21,224 bases of DNA from Sphingobium sp. CCH11-B1 (GTDB lineage: Bacteria > Pseudomonadota > Alphaproteobacteria > Sphingomonadales > Sphingomonadaceae): positions 1-21,224 of the forward strand of contig NZ_LSJY01000068.1 in NCBI RefSeq assembly GCF_001556865.1. The letters run 5' to 3'. The position numbers and the translations under genes were made by a program. The notes under the pieces were generated by a model, which worked only from the letters and a program-made list of their open reading frames with translations, ran no database searches and was not told the origin of the DNA. Below, one piece after another: positions 1 to 6,778 of this stretch (positions within the stretch are counted from its first letter, which is position 1; every line of letters starts with the position of its first letter).

Positions 1-35
1 CGCCACGACGCCGAGCACCAAGGCCGATCACAAAT

Positions 36-54
36 CATTCATGCCATCTCCTTT
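36..54 (-). promoter_or_regulatory. Possible RBS and start of a gene leaving the window
   Basis: On the minus strand, just after the aldehyde dehydrogenase stop, there is an AAAGGAG (48-54) followed by ATG codons at 42 and 38. This suggests that translation of another gene begins here and runs off the left edge. The ATG at 42 gives only four codons before a stop; the ATG at 38 stays open to the edge. Too little is visible to name a product. Confidence 0.2.
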
Positions 55-64
55 GAGCGAGGGG

Positions 65-1585
65 TCAGAACAGGCCGAGCGCGTGCTCGTCATAGGAGAC
101 GAGCAGGTTCTTGGTCTGCTGATAATGGTCGAGCATCATCCGGTGATTTTCACGCCCGAAGCCCGACGCCTTGTATCCGCCGAAGGCGGCATGGGCGGGG
201 TACTGATGATAGCAGTTGGTCCAGACCCGCCCGGCCTCGATCGCGCGGCCGAGCCGGTAGGCGGTGTTGCCGCTCCGGGTCCAGACGCCCGCGCCAAGAC
301 CGTAGGCGGTGTCATTGGCAAGTGCGATCGCCTCCTCGACCGTCTTGAAGGTGGTGACCGACAGGACGGGACCGAAGATCTCCTCCTGGAAGATGCGCAT
401 GTGGTTCTGACCCACGAACACCGTCGGCTGCACGAAATAGCCCTGGTCGAGCGCACCGCCCGGCAGCGCCCTGGCGCCACCGACCAGACACTGCGCGCCC
501 TCGGCCTTGCCGATATCGATATAGCCCAGGATCTTGTGGAGCTGGTCCTCCGACGCCTGCGCGCCGACCTGGACCGAGGGGTCGAGCGGATCGCCCTGGC
601 GGATCGCGGCGACGCGCGCCACGGCGCGCTCGATGAAGCGGTCGAAGATCGACTCATGGATCAGCGCACGCGACGGGCAGGTGCAGACCTCGCCCTTGTT
701 GAACGCGAACAAAGTAAAGCCTTCGAGCGCCTTGTCGAAGAAGGCATCGTCGTCGTCGAGCACGTCCGCCATGAAGATGTTCGGCGACTTGCCGCCAAGC
801 TCCATAGTCTGGGGGATCAGATGGTCGGCGGCCGCATGCATGATCTGCTTGCCGGTGACGGTCTCGCCGGTGAACGAGACCTTGGCGATGCGCGGATTGG
901 CGGCGATCGCCTGGCCGACGGTCCGTCCCGGGCCGGTAACGACATTGAGCACGCCGGGCGGCAGGATGTCGGCGGTGAGCTCGGCGAACATCAGCAAGGT
1001 GAGCGGCGTCTGGGATGCGGGTTTGATGACGGTGCAGTTGCCCGCCGCCAGCGCCGGGGCGATCTTCCACGCCGCCATCAGCAGCGGGAAGTTCCACGGG
1101 ATGATCTGGCCGACGACGCCGAGCGGCTCGCGGAAATGATAGGCGATGGTGTCCGCATCGATCGTCGAGATGCCGCCTTCCTCCGCCCGGATGCAGCCGG
1201 CGAAGTAGCGGAAATGGTCGATCGCAAGCGGAACGTCGGCAGCACGCGTCTCGCGGATCGGCTTGCCATTGTCGATCGTCTCGGCAAGCGCCAGCAGCTC
1301 CAGATTATCCTCGAGCCGGTCGGCGACGCGATTGAGAATCCTGGCGCGCTCGGCGGGGGCGATTCTTGCCCATTGATCCTTGGCGGCGTGCGCCGCATCG
1401 AGCGCGCGCTCGACATCTTCCGGCGTCGACAGCGCGAACTCTGCGATCTGGGCACCATTGATCGGGCTCGTGTCGGCGAAATACTCGCCGCTCGCAGGAG
1501 CGTTCCATCGACCACCGATGAAATTATCATAGCGGTGTCGGAAGGAGGCCGCCGCATTGATGGTCCCGATCGCCTTCTCGAACAT
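65..1585 (-). CDS. NAD-dependent aldehyde dehydrogenase (ExaC/AcoD/AldB type)
   Basis: A 506-residue protein of full length for the ALDH superfamily, which oxidises aldehydes (for this subgroup typically acetaldehyde and other short aldehydes) to acids with NAD(P)+. Visible signatures are PWNFP around Asn165, IKPAS with Lys188 for cofactor binding, MELGGKSPN with the general base Glu262, and [10 protein letters not shown] with the catalytic Cys301. The [12 protein letters not shown] stretch is typical of the ExaC/AcoD/AldB branch. The start is set by the ATG at 1585 with GGAG about 8 nt upstream. It stands alone between an inverted repeat upstream and a likely further gene to the left, and has no obvious link to the copper genes. 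The substrate is inferred from family only. The long plus-strand reading frame over the same DNA is an antisense shadow. Confidence 0.95.
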   Translation of the reverse strand: MFEKAIGTINAAASFRHRYDNFIGGRWNAPASGEYFADTSPINGAQIAEFALSTPEDVERALDAAHAAKDQWARIAPAERARILNRVADRLEDNLELLALAETIDNGKPIRETRAADVPLAIDHFRYFAGCIRAEEGGISTIDADTIAYHFREPLGVVGQIIPWNFPLLMAAWKIAPALAAGNCTVIKPASQTPLTLLMFAELTADILPPGVLNVVTGPGRTVGQAIAANPRIAKVSFTGETVTGKQIMHAAADHLIPQTMELGGKSPNIFMADVLDDDDAFFDKALEGFTLFAFNKGEVCTCPSRALIHESIFDRFIERAVARVAAIRQGDPLDPSVQVGAQASEDQLHKILGYIDIGKAEGAQCLVGGARALPGGALDQGYFVQPTVFVGQNHMRIFQEEIFGPVLSVTTFKTVEEAIALANDTAYGLGAGVWTRSGNTAYRLGRAIEAGRVWTNCYHQYPAHAAFGGYKASGFGRENHRMMLDHYQQTKNLLVSYDEHALGLF

Positions 1586-1710
1586 TACCTGACTCCATCT
1601 CTATCGATGGCCTGACGGAGTAATCTCTTTGCCCGGGCGGCCTATAAGTAAGTTCCGCAGAAGGTAGTTTGGTATCGGTGTCGCGGTCTTTGAGGGTCAG
1701 ACACGCCAAC

Positions 1711-1736
1711 GGAGCCGATGAGTATTCATCGACTCC
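1711..1736. promoter_or_regulatory. Inverted repeat in the leader of the aldehyde dehydrogenase gene
   Basis: CGATGA-GTAT-TCATCG (1716-1731) is a perfect 6-bp inverted repeat. It extends outward to GGAG/CTCC with one mismatched pair, giving 26 bp. It lies about 125 bp upstream of the ALDH start and downstream of the small gene ending at 1837, so it could be an operator for the dehydrogenase or a weak hairpin. The rest of 1586-1836 shows no gene I can support. Confidence 0.35.
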
Positions 1737-1836
1737 CGAACCTATTCGCGCACGCATGATCGGAATTATGCCGAGACACGCTACTCGGCTGATTCTTCTT
1801 TTGGGAAGGGCGGCGCTTGGCATTCCAATTCTGGCG

Positions 1837-2166
1837 TTACGCCCGGAAGCGCTTTAGGCTCACCCAATCGCCTTTCTGAAGCGTCCCGTCCCTCACGCGG
1901 AAATGAGCGTAATGGTCGTCGAAAATCTGGTCGACTTCGACATGACCGACAAGGCGGCGGTGGCGCGGCGTTGCGTGATAGACTTCGAGTATCTGCCCGA
2001 TGTGCGCGCCATCGGCTTTGCCCAGGCAGGCCACTGTGCCGCCCGCATCCGTACGGACGATCTTGCCGCGCATGAACAAGCTATGGCCGATACCCTGTGC
2101 GAGGAGCGGCGTGCTGCCAAAGAGCAGAAAGCCAACAGCAGCACCGACGCCAAGATGTTTTCGCAT
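1837..2166 (-). CDS. Small secreted protein, uncharacterised family, paralogue of 9932-10288
   Basis: I do not recognise a named family. The protein is about 109 residues with a clear signal peptide (MRKHLGVGAAVGFLLFGSTP, cleavage after LLAQ). The mature part reads GIGHSLFMRGKIV, then a GTVACLGKADGAHIGQ stretch, then RRLVGHVEVDQIFDDHYAHF and RDGTLQKGDWVSL. The pattern suggests a small all-beta (SH3- or OB-like) periplasmic domain. The same blocks recur in the protein at 9932-10288, so these are true paralogues within one copper locus. The start is taken as ATG 2166, with AGAGGAA 6-7 nt upstream; a GTG at 2184 is an in-frame alternative lacking a good RBS. It lies downstream of the Met/His-rich gene but is separated from it by two strong hairpins. 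Confidence 0.8.
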   Translation of the reverse strand: MRKHLGVGAAVGFLLFGSTPLLAQGIGHSLFMRGKIVRTDAGGTVACLGKADGAHIGQILEVYHATPRHRRLVGHVEVDQIFDDHYAHFRVRDGTLQKGDWVSLKRFRA

Positions 2167-2251
2167 CACTGTTTCCTCTCTCACGTCAGTTGCTCGGTCC
2201 CGGCTTTGAAAGTTGGGAGCACGGGGCGACGCTGGGCATCGTCAAAGAACT

Positions 2252-2309
2252 GGCCCGCCGCGGGGGCGGCGGCGGGCCCTCAGCCCCGGGGGGTGTTTTA
2301 TCGGGGCTG
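2252..2309 (-). terminator. Two tandem GC-rich hairpins after the Met/His-rich gene
   Basis: Immediately after the stop at 2316 (minus strand) come CAGCCCCG...CGGGGCTG (2281-2309, 8-bp stem) and GGCCCGCCGC...GCGGCGGGCC (2252-2278, 10-bp stem, 7-nt loop). Only a short T run follows (TTCTTTG), so they may terminate imperfectly or protect the 3' end of the upstream mRNA. Confidence 0.6.
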
Positions 2310-2315
2310 GAAACT

Positions 2316-2714
2316 TCACATGTCGCTCATCGGCTTGTCGGCCATGGGCTTGGCGGTCTTCTTCGCGGCCGGCTTGGCCTTCTTCATCGGCATCTTGCAG
2401 CAGCCACTCTTCGCCTTACCGGCCATGCCCGAGCCGTTCGATGCAGGCGACCCGCCGGACATGCCGGCCATCCCCGACATGCCCTGTTGATCCTGCTGGG
2501 CCGGTTGCCGCTGCTGCTTCTGCGCGCCGGCCTGATGATCCTTCATCATCTGATCGTGCATCTGCTGCCCGCCATGATCCATGCCCTGCTGGTGGGCATG
2601 GGCCGGCGCAGTCTGCGCGGGCGCGGGCGTCGACTGGGCGAGAGCGGTGCCGGCGGCGAAGGTTAGCGTCGCGAAGAGGCTGATGGTCGCCGCGCGAAAT
2701 GTCGTCTGTCGCAT
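2316..2714 (-). CDS. Secreted Met/His-rich protein, putative periplasmic copper binder
   Basis: A 132-residue protein with a signal peptide (MRQTTFRAATISLFATLTFA, cleavage near ALAQS). The low-complexity mature region is rich in His, Met, Gln and Lys: HAHQQGMDHGGQQMHDQMMKD, then MSGMAGMSGG, then a CCKMPMKK motif and a Lys/Pro/Met tail. Such composition is typical of periplasmic Cu(I)/Ag(I) scavenging proteins, but no catalytic domain is visible and the function is inferred from composition and neighbours. The start ATG at 2714 has GGAG 7-8 nt upstream and places the signal peptide at the N-terminus; the reading frame stays open farther upstream without a signal-like start. Upstream lie a TATACGTA-containing motif and a MerR-type operator, the best evidence that the gene is metal-regulated. 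Confidence 0.8.
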   Translation of the reverse strand: MRQTTFRAATISLFATLTFAAGTALAQSTPAPAQTAPAHAHQQGMDHGGQQMHDQMMKDHQAGAQKQQRQPAQQDQQGMSGMAGMSGGSPASNGSGMAGKAKSGCCKMPMKKAKPAAKKTAKPMADKPMSDM

Positions 2715-2804
2715 TGAGGGTCTCCGAGTGTTCGTCCTGTTGCCCGGTCGACGTTCCGATCCCGGCAATTCCGAAGCTTCAATGCTGCTAGCGAGACGCA
2801 GTCT

Positions 2805-2822
2805 GTATACGTAACTTACGAA
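2805..2822 (-). promoter_or_regulatory. Conserved 18-bp upstream motif containing TATACGTA (copy 1)
   Basis: Plus-strand sequence GTATACGTAACTTACGAA. It matches the motif at 3434-3451 at 16 of 18 positions. It lies about 90 bp upstream of the Met/His-rich gene. Read on the minus strand it ends in TATACA, which could serve as a -10 element, with no good -35. The regulator is unknown. An adjacent TCCGCTTT (2823-2830) is also found near copy 2. Confidence 0.5.
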
Positions 2823-2853
2823 TCCGCTTTGGATCGCGACAAGCATGAGCGGG

Positions 2854-2885
2854 ATCGTGCGGGGTGGACCATGGCCCAAGTTCAA
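2854..2885 (-). promoter_or_regulatory. MerR-type operator/promoter (copy B)
   Basis: On the minus strand: -35 TTGAAC (2880-2885), a 20-bp spacer carrying the dyad GGGCCATGGTCC (2866-2877), then CACGAT (2854-2859) as -10. The long spacer with a central dyad is the hallmark of MerR-family promoters. It aligns without gaps to the promoter of the local merR-type gene (9802-9833). It reads toward the Met/His-rich gene, whose start is about 140 bp downstream. Confidence 0.7.
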
Positions 2886-2937
2886 GCGAATTCATGATCC
2901 CGCTTGATGGCGGCCGGCAGCGAAGTGCAAAAGCCAA

Positions 2938-2967
2938 TTGGCCCGCCGTGGGAGAACGGCGGGCCAA
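2938..2967 (-). terminator. Strong hairpin terminator after the gene at 3037-3327
   Basis: TTGGCCCGCCGT (2938-2949) and ACGGCGGGCCAA (2956-2967) form a perfect 12-bp stem with a 6-nt loop. On the minus strand it is followed by TTGGCTTTTGC, so a rho-independent terminator for the gene ending at 3037 is likely. Confidence 0.75.
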
Positions 2968-3036
2968 AGCTGCGGTTGAACTAGGCCACGGTCGTTGGCC
3001 GCCCAGCCTCGTGGTCGGAGCTGGCTTAATGCAGGG

Positions 3037-3327
3037 TCAGCAACCGCCCCGCGACCTATGCAACATGCGGGAGGCTCCGTCCTGGGTTCCCATCTCCCGC
3101 ATAGCGATCCGATGGTCCTGCATCATCTCACCGTGCATCCGTACTTCGCGGTGTCGCATTCCTTGCATCTGGGCCGTGTCGGACCGAGCCGGCGCCGGCT
3201 TCGCCTTGAGCGTCTGTTCAAGGTCGGGCATGCCCGGCGGCATCCCATCGGCGAGAACTGGCCCGGCGCCGACGGCAAGGACGCCAAAGGCTGCGAGCGA
3301 AGCGATAATCGCTGCTTTCTTGCGCAA
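3037..3327 (-). CDS. Small secreted Met/His-containing protein, putative metal binder
   Basis: About 96 residues: a signal peptide (MRKKAAIIASLAAFGVLAVG, cleavage near VLADG), a Pro/Met segment (GMPPGMPDLEQ), then a charged C-terminal half with scattered Met and His (MQGMRHREVRMHGEMMQDHR). No family recognised. A role in periplasmic copper binding is inferred from composition and neighbours. I chose a TTG start at 3327 because GAAGGA lies 7-8 nt upstream and the protein then begins with a classic signal peptide; another TTG at 3342 overlaps that RBS. It has its own promoter region with the TATACGTA motif and its own terminator, so it is probably monocistronic. Confidence 0.65.
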   Translation of the reverse strand: MRKKAAIIASLAAFGVLAVGAGPVLADGMPPGMPDLEQTLKAKPAPARSDTAQMQGMRHREVRMHGEMMQDHRIAMREMGTQDGASRMLHRSRGGC

Positions 3328-3433
3328 ATATGATTCCTTCAAGTCTGAGTTTCAGTTCGACCGGACACATGCCCGGTCGATTCTCGCTCCCCAGGGAGCT
3401 TGCCGTTGAGATGGTATCGGCCTGGAGGTGGCA

Positions 3434-3451
3434 GTATACGTAATTTGCGAA
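3434..3451 (-). promoter_or_regulatory. Conserved 18-bp upstream motif containing TATACGTA (copy 2)
   Basis: Plus-strand sequence GTATACGTAATTTGCGAA, 16 of 18 identical to copy 1. It sits about 105 bp upstream of the small secreted gene at 3327. On the minus strand it ends in TATACT, a good -10 hexamer, but the region 17 bp upstream has no convincing -35. That would fit an activator-dependent promoter. Confidence 0.5.
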
Positions 3452-3480
3452 GCTGGCGGTCAGCCTGCAATGTCCGCTTT

Positions 3481-3754
3481 AGTTCGGCTACTAGCAAAAG
3501 CTGGGCGCGGATGGCCGAAGACGGCGGCCATCAAAGCCTCCGCCTAGCCCGAGCACTGCAAAGCGACGCCGCCTGCTGCAGTTGGCGAACAGCGAAACGT
3601 AAATCGCACGCCGCTTTTGCTTCGGCGCGATCGTGGCAAGGCCCACCGCCGAACCAGCCACTCGGACTGGCCCAGGCTAAATTGTCGGAATAGACGCTCA
3701 CTCGGATCGGTGCCGCAGTGATTGAACGCTCGCCTGGCTGATTATTGATCAACT
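3481..3754. other. Stretch without a supported gene
   Basis: Short open frames exist on both strands, but none has a convincing start, signal peptide or family resemblance. I see no RNA gene here. It lies between the promoter of the small secreted gene and the possible IS scar. Confidence 0.4.
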
Positions 3755-3792
3755 TGAACCGCCCCGGGTTTGTCGGAGGCCTCGGGGTTTAA
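3755..3792. repeat. Possible IS-end remnant (IS3-like terminus)
   Basis: The stretch begins TGAACCGCCCCGGGTTTG and continues GTCGGAGGCCTCGGGG. From memory it resembles the terminal inverted repeats of some IS3-family elements. It abuts the point where the HAD gene loses its 5' half (about 3793). CCCCG...CGGGG can also pair, followed by TTT, so a terminator-like hairpin is an alternative reading. Confidence 0.3.
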
Positions 3793-4296
3793 GTATGGAC
3801 GCGTATCTATGCCGATCTGTTCACCGGCGACGAAAGCCAGCGCATCCGCGAAGCACTAACCAAGACGGTCGAGCAGGCGGGCTATGCAAACGAGAACATC
3901 TGGGGCGAGCAGATCGAGGATCGCGGCAGCCAGATCACATTCTCCGCGCTCGGTCAGCAAGCGCCGCTCGAGGCCAAGGACACGTGGGATCCCGATCACG
4001 CCAAGCGCAAGAGATTGCAGGCCCTGCTCCAGCCGTTGCTGCCAGGCTTTGGCATCAATATCGGCGGGGCGACATCGATCGACATCACGCGCGAAGGGAT
4101 AGACAAGGCCTATGGCCTCAAGCGCCTTTCCGAGCAGACCGGCGTCGCACTCGACAAGATGATCTTCTTCGGTGACGCGATCTTCCCGGGCGGAAATGAT
4201 TATCCGGCCAAGCACCTCGGGCTGGATACCGTGCAAGTCCGCGACGTTGCCGAAACCAAGTCGGTGGTTGGCGCGATCGCTGCCTGGCTAGTCTAA
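3793..4296 (+). pseudogene. 5'-truncated HAD-IIB hydrolase / phosphomannomutase-like gene
   Basis: The frame opens right after a TAA at 3790-3792 and encodes about 167 residues up to the stop at 4294-4296. Recognisable blocks are RIYADLFTGDE, EDRGSQITFSALGQQAPLEA, NIGGATSIDITREGIDKAYG and FFGDAIFPGGNDYPAKHLGL. The last is the C-terminal acidic HAD motif as found in eukaryotic-type phosphomannomutases and related HAD-IIB phosphatases. The N-terminal half with the nucleophile DxDGT motif is absent, and no ATG/GTG start with an RBS lies in frame before residue about 120. It is therefore a fragment left after a deletion or insertion, not a working enzyme. The remaining sequence is undisrupted, so the break may be recent. 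Confidence 0.8.
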
Positions 4297-4442
4297 AAGC
4301 GCTACCGCCGATACCTAACCAGTCCCGCTTTCGCGCCCGTACGACCCAGCTTCGCAGCGGTCCCACATTGTGGAGCCGACGGATCGCTTCAATCGTGCCG
4401 GAGCTGCTTGACCCCACTACGCCTGGGCGCGTTCTAGGACAC

Positions 4443-4883
4443 TCAGCTGGCCATGTCCGCCATCATCCGACAGCTGGCGGCGCAATCCTTGCAGGTAGCC
4501 GAGCAACGCTTGATCCGCTCGCCCACGACGTGGCTCAGGCATTCCCGCGCACATCGTTCGCAGCCGTCAGCGCAGGCGCGACACAGGATGGTATGGAGGG
4601 AGGATTCGCGCAGCATCGAGTTGGCGGTCGCCTGGCACAGTTCCGCACAGTCGTTCAGCATGGCGATCAGCGACGCCGTGGCTGACGCGCCGCCTTGCTT
4701 CGTCAGCCAGGCGGCGGTCTCCAGGCACATGCGGTGCGAAGCCACGCAATCGTCGATGCAGTCCGTCATCGACATCGCCATCCCTTCCATTCGATGCTGC
4801 TGCGCCGCCGCCGGCCCAGCCAGCGTTCCAGCGGCGGCAAGGCCGGCGCCGGCCATCAGCAATTCGCGTCTCTCGATCATCAT
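4443..4883 (-). CDS. csp: Tat-exported Cys-rich four-helix copper-storage protein (Csp1-like)
   Basis: 146 residues. The N-terminus IERRELLMAGAGLAAAGTLA is a twin-arginine signal peptide ending in AAAQ. The mature part carries about 14 cysteines in the spacing typical of the DUF326 four-helix bundle: MTDCIDDCVASHRMC, NDCAELC, CRACADGCERCAREC, KRCSATCKDCAASC. Csp1-type proteins bind many Cu(I) ions through Cys thiolates lining the core of the bundle and store copper outside the cytoplasm. The start ATG at 4883 follows GGGAGG by a few bases; the second ATG is equally possible. It is the last gene of the operon led by the MerR-type regulator, 14 bp after the DUF1622-like gene. That makes copper-induced expression plausible. 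Confidence 0.88.
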   Translation of the reverse strand: MMIERRELLMAGAGLAAAGTLAGPAAAQQHRMEGMAMSMTDCIDDCVASHRMCLETAAWLTKQGGASATASLIAMLNDCAELCQATANSMLRESSLHTILCRACADGCERCARECLSHVVGERIKRCSATCKDCAASCRMMADMAS

Positions 4884-4897
4884 GCACCTCCCATCTG

Positions 4898-5344
4898 CTA
4901 TCCCTTGAGCGCTGCGCCGCGTCCGGCGGCCTCAGCCGTCATAGGCGACCCATCCAACGCCGCAGCACGCGCCTTCTCCCGCGCCATCCGGGTTTCCTCC
5001 CAAGGCCAGTGGCCGTTGATCTCGACCCCAAGCGAGATGCTCAGGAAGGTCCGCACCAGCACAAGCCCGGCCAGCACGATGAGATCGTCGAGCGTCGGGT
5101 TGATCACCAGCGACTTGACGATGTCGCCGGCGACCAGAAATTCCAAACCGAGCAGGATGCTGCGGCCGAGCGCCGAGCGGAACGCGCTATAGGCCTCGGT
5201 CCGGTCGCCCGCCCTCGCCCGCCGCGCAAACAGAAAGGTTGCGAGCCCCGCGCCGACGAGGATGGTCAGCGTGCCCGCCAGTTCCAGGCCGATCACCGCA
5301 AGCCGGAAGAAGGCGCTCAGCCAGTCGGCCTCAATGGTGATCAT
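4898..5344 (-). CDS. DUF1622-like inner-membrane protein
   Basis: 148 residues with three predicted membrane spans (about 15-38, 60-80, 85-107). It has a Glu in the first span (GLELAGTLTILVGAG), the segment LGRSILLGLEFLVAGDIVKS, and ADDLIV-like DDLIVLAGLVLVRTFLS. This is the layout of the DUF1622 family, whose biochemical role is unknown to me. The C-terminal tail is polar and likely cytoplasmic. The start ATG at 5344 overlaps the 3' end of the cytochrome gene by 14 bp, so the two are translationally coupled. The frame is open farther upstream only because it is antisense-compatible with the cytochrome. In this operon it could be a membrane partner of the redox chain, but that is inference from position. 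Confidence 0.8.
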   Translation of the reverse strand: MITIEADWLSAFFRLAVIGLELAGTLTILVGAGLATFLFARRARAGDRTEAYSAFRSALGRSILLGLEFLVAGDIVKSLVINPTLDDLIVLAGLVLVRTFLSISLGVEINGHWPWEETRMAREKARAAALDGSPMTAEAAGRGAALKG

Positions 5345-6053
5345 ACCAGCCTCGCTTGCGGATATTGTTGAAGCTGTCGGTGGCGTGACAGGCATAGCAT
5401 TGGTCGACGCGCGCTTTCGATCCGGCTGCGCGCTGCGAGACCATGCTGAAATGCTCCATGAAGTGACTGGGTGGCGCCTTGTGGCACTCGGCGCACTGCG
5501 TCGAATTGACCGATGGATGGCGATAATTGACGATCTTCCAGCTGTCGGTCTTGTGGCAGCTCGCGCAGTCGGTGCCGAACAGGGCCTGGTGCGGATCGCG
5601 GAACGCATGGCAGCTCGCGCAATTGAGCGCGGTCTCGGGAGTCAGGCTTCTAGTGTTTGTCGACATGCCCGCCGAAGGCTGCCGCCACTTTGCCATGTCG
5701 AGCAAGGCGGCGTGATCCATGCGGATGATGCCGCGCTCTCCCTCATGTTCGACGTGGCAGGAGGTGCACTGCGTCGCTTTCGCGTGGAACTGAGTCGACT
5801 GCTTCGTCCCGAAATCGGTGCCCGCATGGCAGGTGAGACAGGTCCGGGTTTCGACGCCCTTGCCCGGCGTGTGGCAGGCCGTGCATTGGCCGGCAAAGGA
5901 CTGGTGCGCGCTCGAGAGCGGGCCGGGCGAGACGAGCTGCGCCACCAGGCCGGCATCCCTCGGCGCGTCCGATCGCATCCGGATCGCGACCGCGGCGACC
6001 ATCACCAGCAGGGCTGCGATGAAGACGGCGTAGGAAAGACGCTGCCAGCTCAT
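5331..6053 (-). CDS. Membrane-anchored seven-haem c-type cytochrome
   Basis: 240 residues: an N-terminal membrane anchor (about 7-25), then seven CxxCH haem-attachment motifs at about 57, 72, 96, 145, 163, 187 and 219 (CTACH, CLTCH, CTSCH, CASCH, CASCH, CAECH, CYACH). Extra histidines (for example FHAK, DHAALL, RHPS, EHF) could be distal ligands, as in cytochrome c3/c7-like multihaem proteins. The domain should face the periplasm, where haem c is attached. The start ATG at 6053 overlaps the stop of the b561-like gene (ATGA), and the gene is tightly coupled on both sides. It probably accepts electrons from the di-haem membrane protein; the terminal acceptor (Cu(II), another metal, a periplasmic enzyme or oxygen) cannot be told from sequence. 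Confidence 0.9.
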   Translation of the reverse strand: MSWQRLSYAVFIAALLVMVAAVAIRMRSDAPRDAGLVAQLVSPGPLSSAHQSFAGQCTACHTPGKGVETRTCLTCHAGTDFGTKQSTQFHAKATQCTSCHVEHEGERGIIRMDHAALLDMAKWRQPSAGMSTNTRSLTPETALNCASCHAFRDPHQALFGTDCASCHKTDSWKIVNYRHPSVNSTQCAECHKAPPSHFMEHFSMVSQRAAGSKARVDQCYACHATDSFNNIRKRGWYDHH

Positions 6054-6778
6054 AGCCAGCGCAGCCCGTAATAGATCGCCGCGCCGACGTGGAGCGCGAG
6101 CAGCGCGAAGATGAGACAGCCCAGCAGGATGTGCAGGAACCGCCACCGCGCGAACAGGGTGTTGGTTGCCTCTTCGGCACGGATCGCGAATTCGGTATCG
6201 GCCAGCGCTGCGGCGATCCCCGTCTTGTCCTGGGGGCGCTGGCCCGCGGACGCATCCCCGGCGACGAACAGATAGCGCTTCCAGCCCGACAGCGGCGGGG
6301 CTGCGGTATCGGCCTGCGTCGGCGCCGCCGGCTCCTCGAGGAAGGCGGCGCGAAGCGAGGCCAGTTCTGACCTGCGTCCGCGCAGCGCCCGACCAAGCTG
6401 GGCAAGCAGGTAGCGGCCGATGAAGCCGGTGATGACCGTCATCAGCAGGAGGACGGTCAGAAGCAGGCCGACCGGGCTTTCGAGCTTGTGCGCGGCGTGG
6501 ACCAGACCCAGGATCGGCGCCAGCACGCCGGCATAGATGTGGATGGCGAGCAGGGTTGGCTTGCTGACGACCCGGGAGAGCGCCTTGTCGACCCAGGCGA
6601 TGTGCTTGGCCGCGACATAAGGAAGCGTCAGCAGCATCAGCACGAGCGCTGCGATCCCGATGATCCCGCCGGCCAGGCTACCCGGAAAGCGGGGCGACAC
6701 ATGCACGAGATAGCCGAACGGGAACAGCAGCAGGAACGCGACCAGCAGGCCCACGGCAATGTTGCTGCGTTCGCGCAT
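6050..6778 (-). CDS. Cytochrome b561-like di-haem membrane protein
   Basis: 242 residues with five likely membrane spans (about 6-26, 33-54, 76-96, 103-123, 213-236). Two spans each contain a His pair 14 residues apart: His80/His94 in LLAIHIYAG...GLVHAAH, and His216/His230 in RFLHILLG...LLALHVG. That is the arrangement of bis-His ligated haem b pairs in b-type four-helix cytochromes, so two haems b are predicted, one toward each membrane face. A soluble insert (about 130-210) separates spans four and five. The start ATG at 6778 overlaps the stop of the reductase fusion by one base (TGATG), so translational coupling is expected. Position and cofactors suggest a quinone-independent or quinone-linked relay between the cytoplasmic flavoprotein and the periplasmic cytochrome c; this is inference. 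Confidence 0.8.
   Translation of the reverse strand: MRERSNIAVGLLVAFLLLFPFGYLVHVSPRFPGSLAGGIIGIAALVLMLLTLPYVAAKHIAWVDKALSRVVSKPTLLAIHIYAGVLAPILGLVHAAHKLESPVGLLLTVLLLMTVITGFIGRYLLAQLGRALRGRRSELASLRAAFLEEPAAPTQADTAAPPLSGWKRYLFVAGDASAGQRPQDKTGIAAALADTEFAIRAEEATNTLFARWRFLHILLGCLIFALLALHVGAAIYYGLRWL

Noticed and set aside
41..1615. 524-codon plus-strand open frame over the aldehyde dehydrogenase
   Set aside because: Exact antisense of a recognisable full-length enzyme; the translation is Arg/Asp/Leu-rich with no motif, as expected for GC-rich shadow frames.
4408..4440. TTGACCCCACTACGCCTGGG resembling a MerR-type promoter on the plus strand
   Set aside because: No central dyad and no plus-strand gene downstream.
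5262..6071. 269-codon plus-strand frame over the cytochrome gene
   Set aside because: The opposite strand has seven CxxCH motifs and coupled starts; this frame has no supporting feature.
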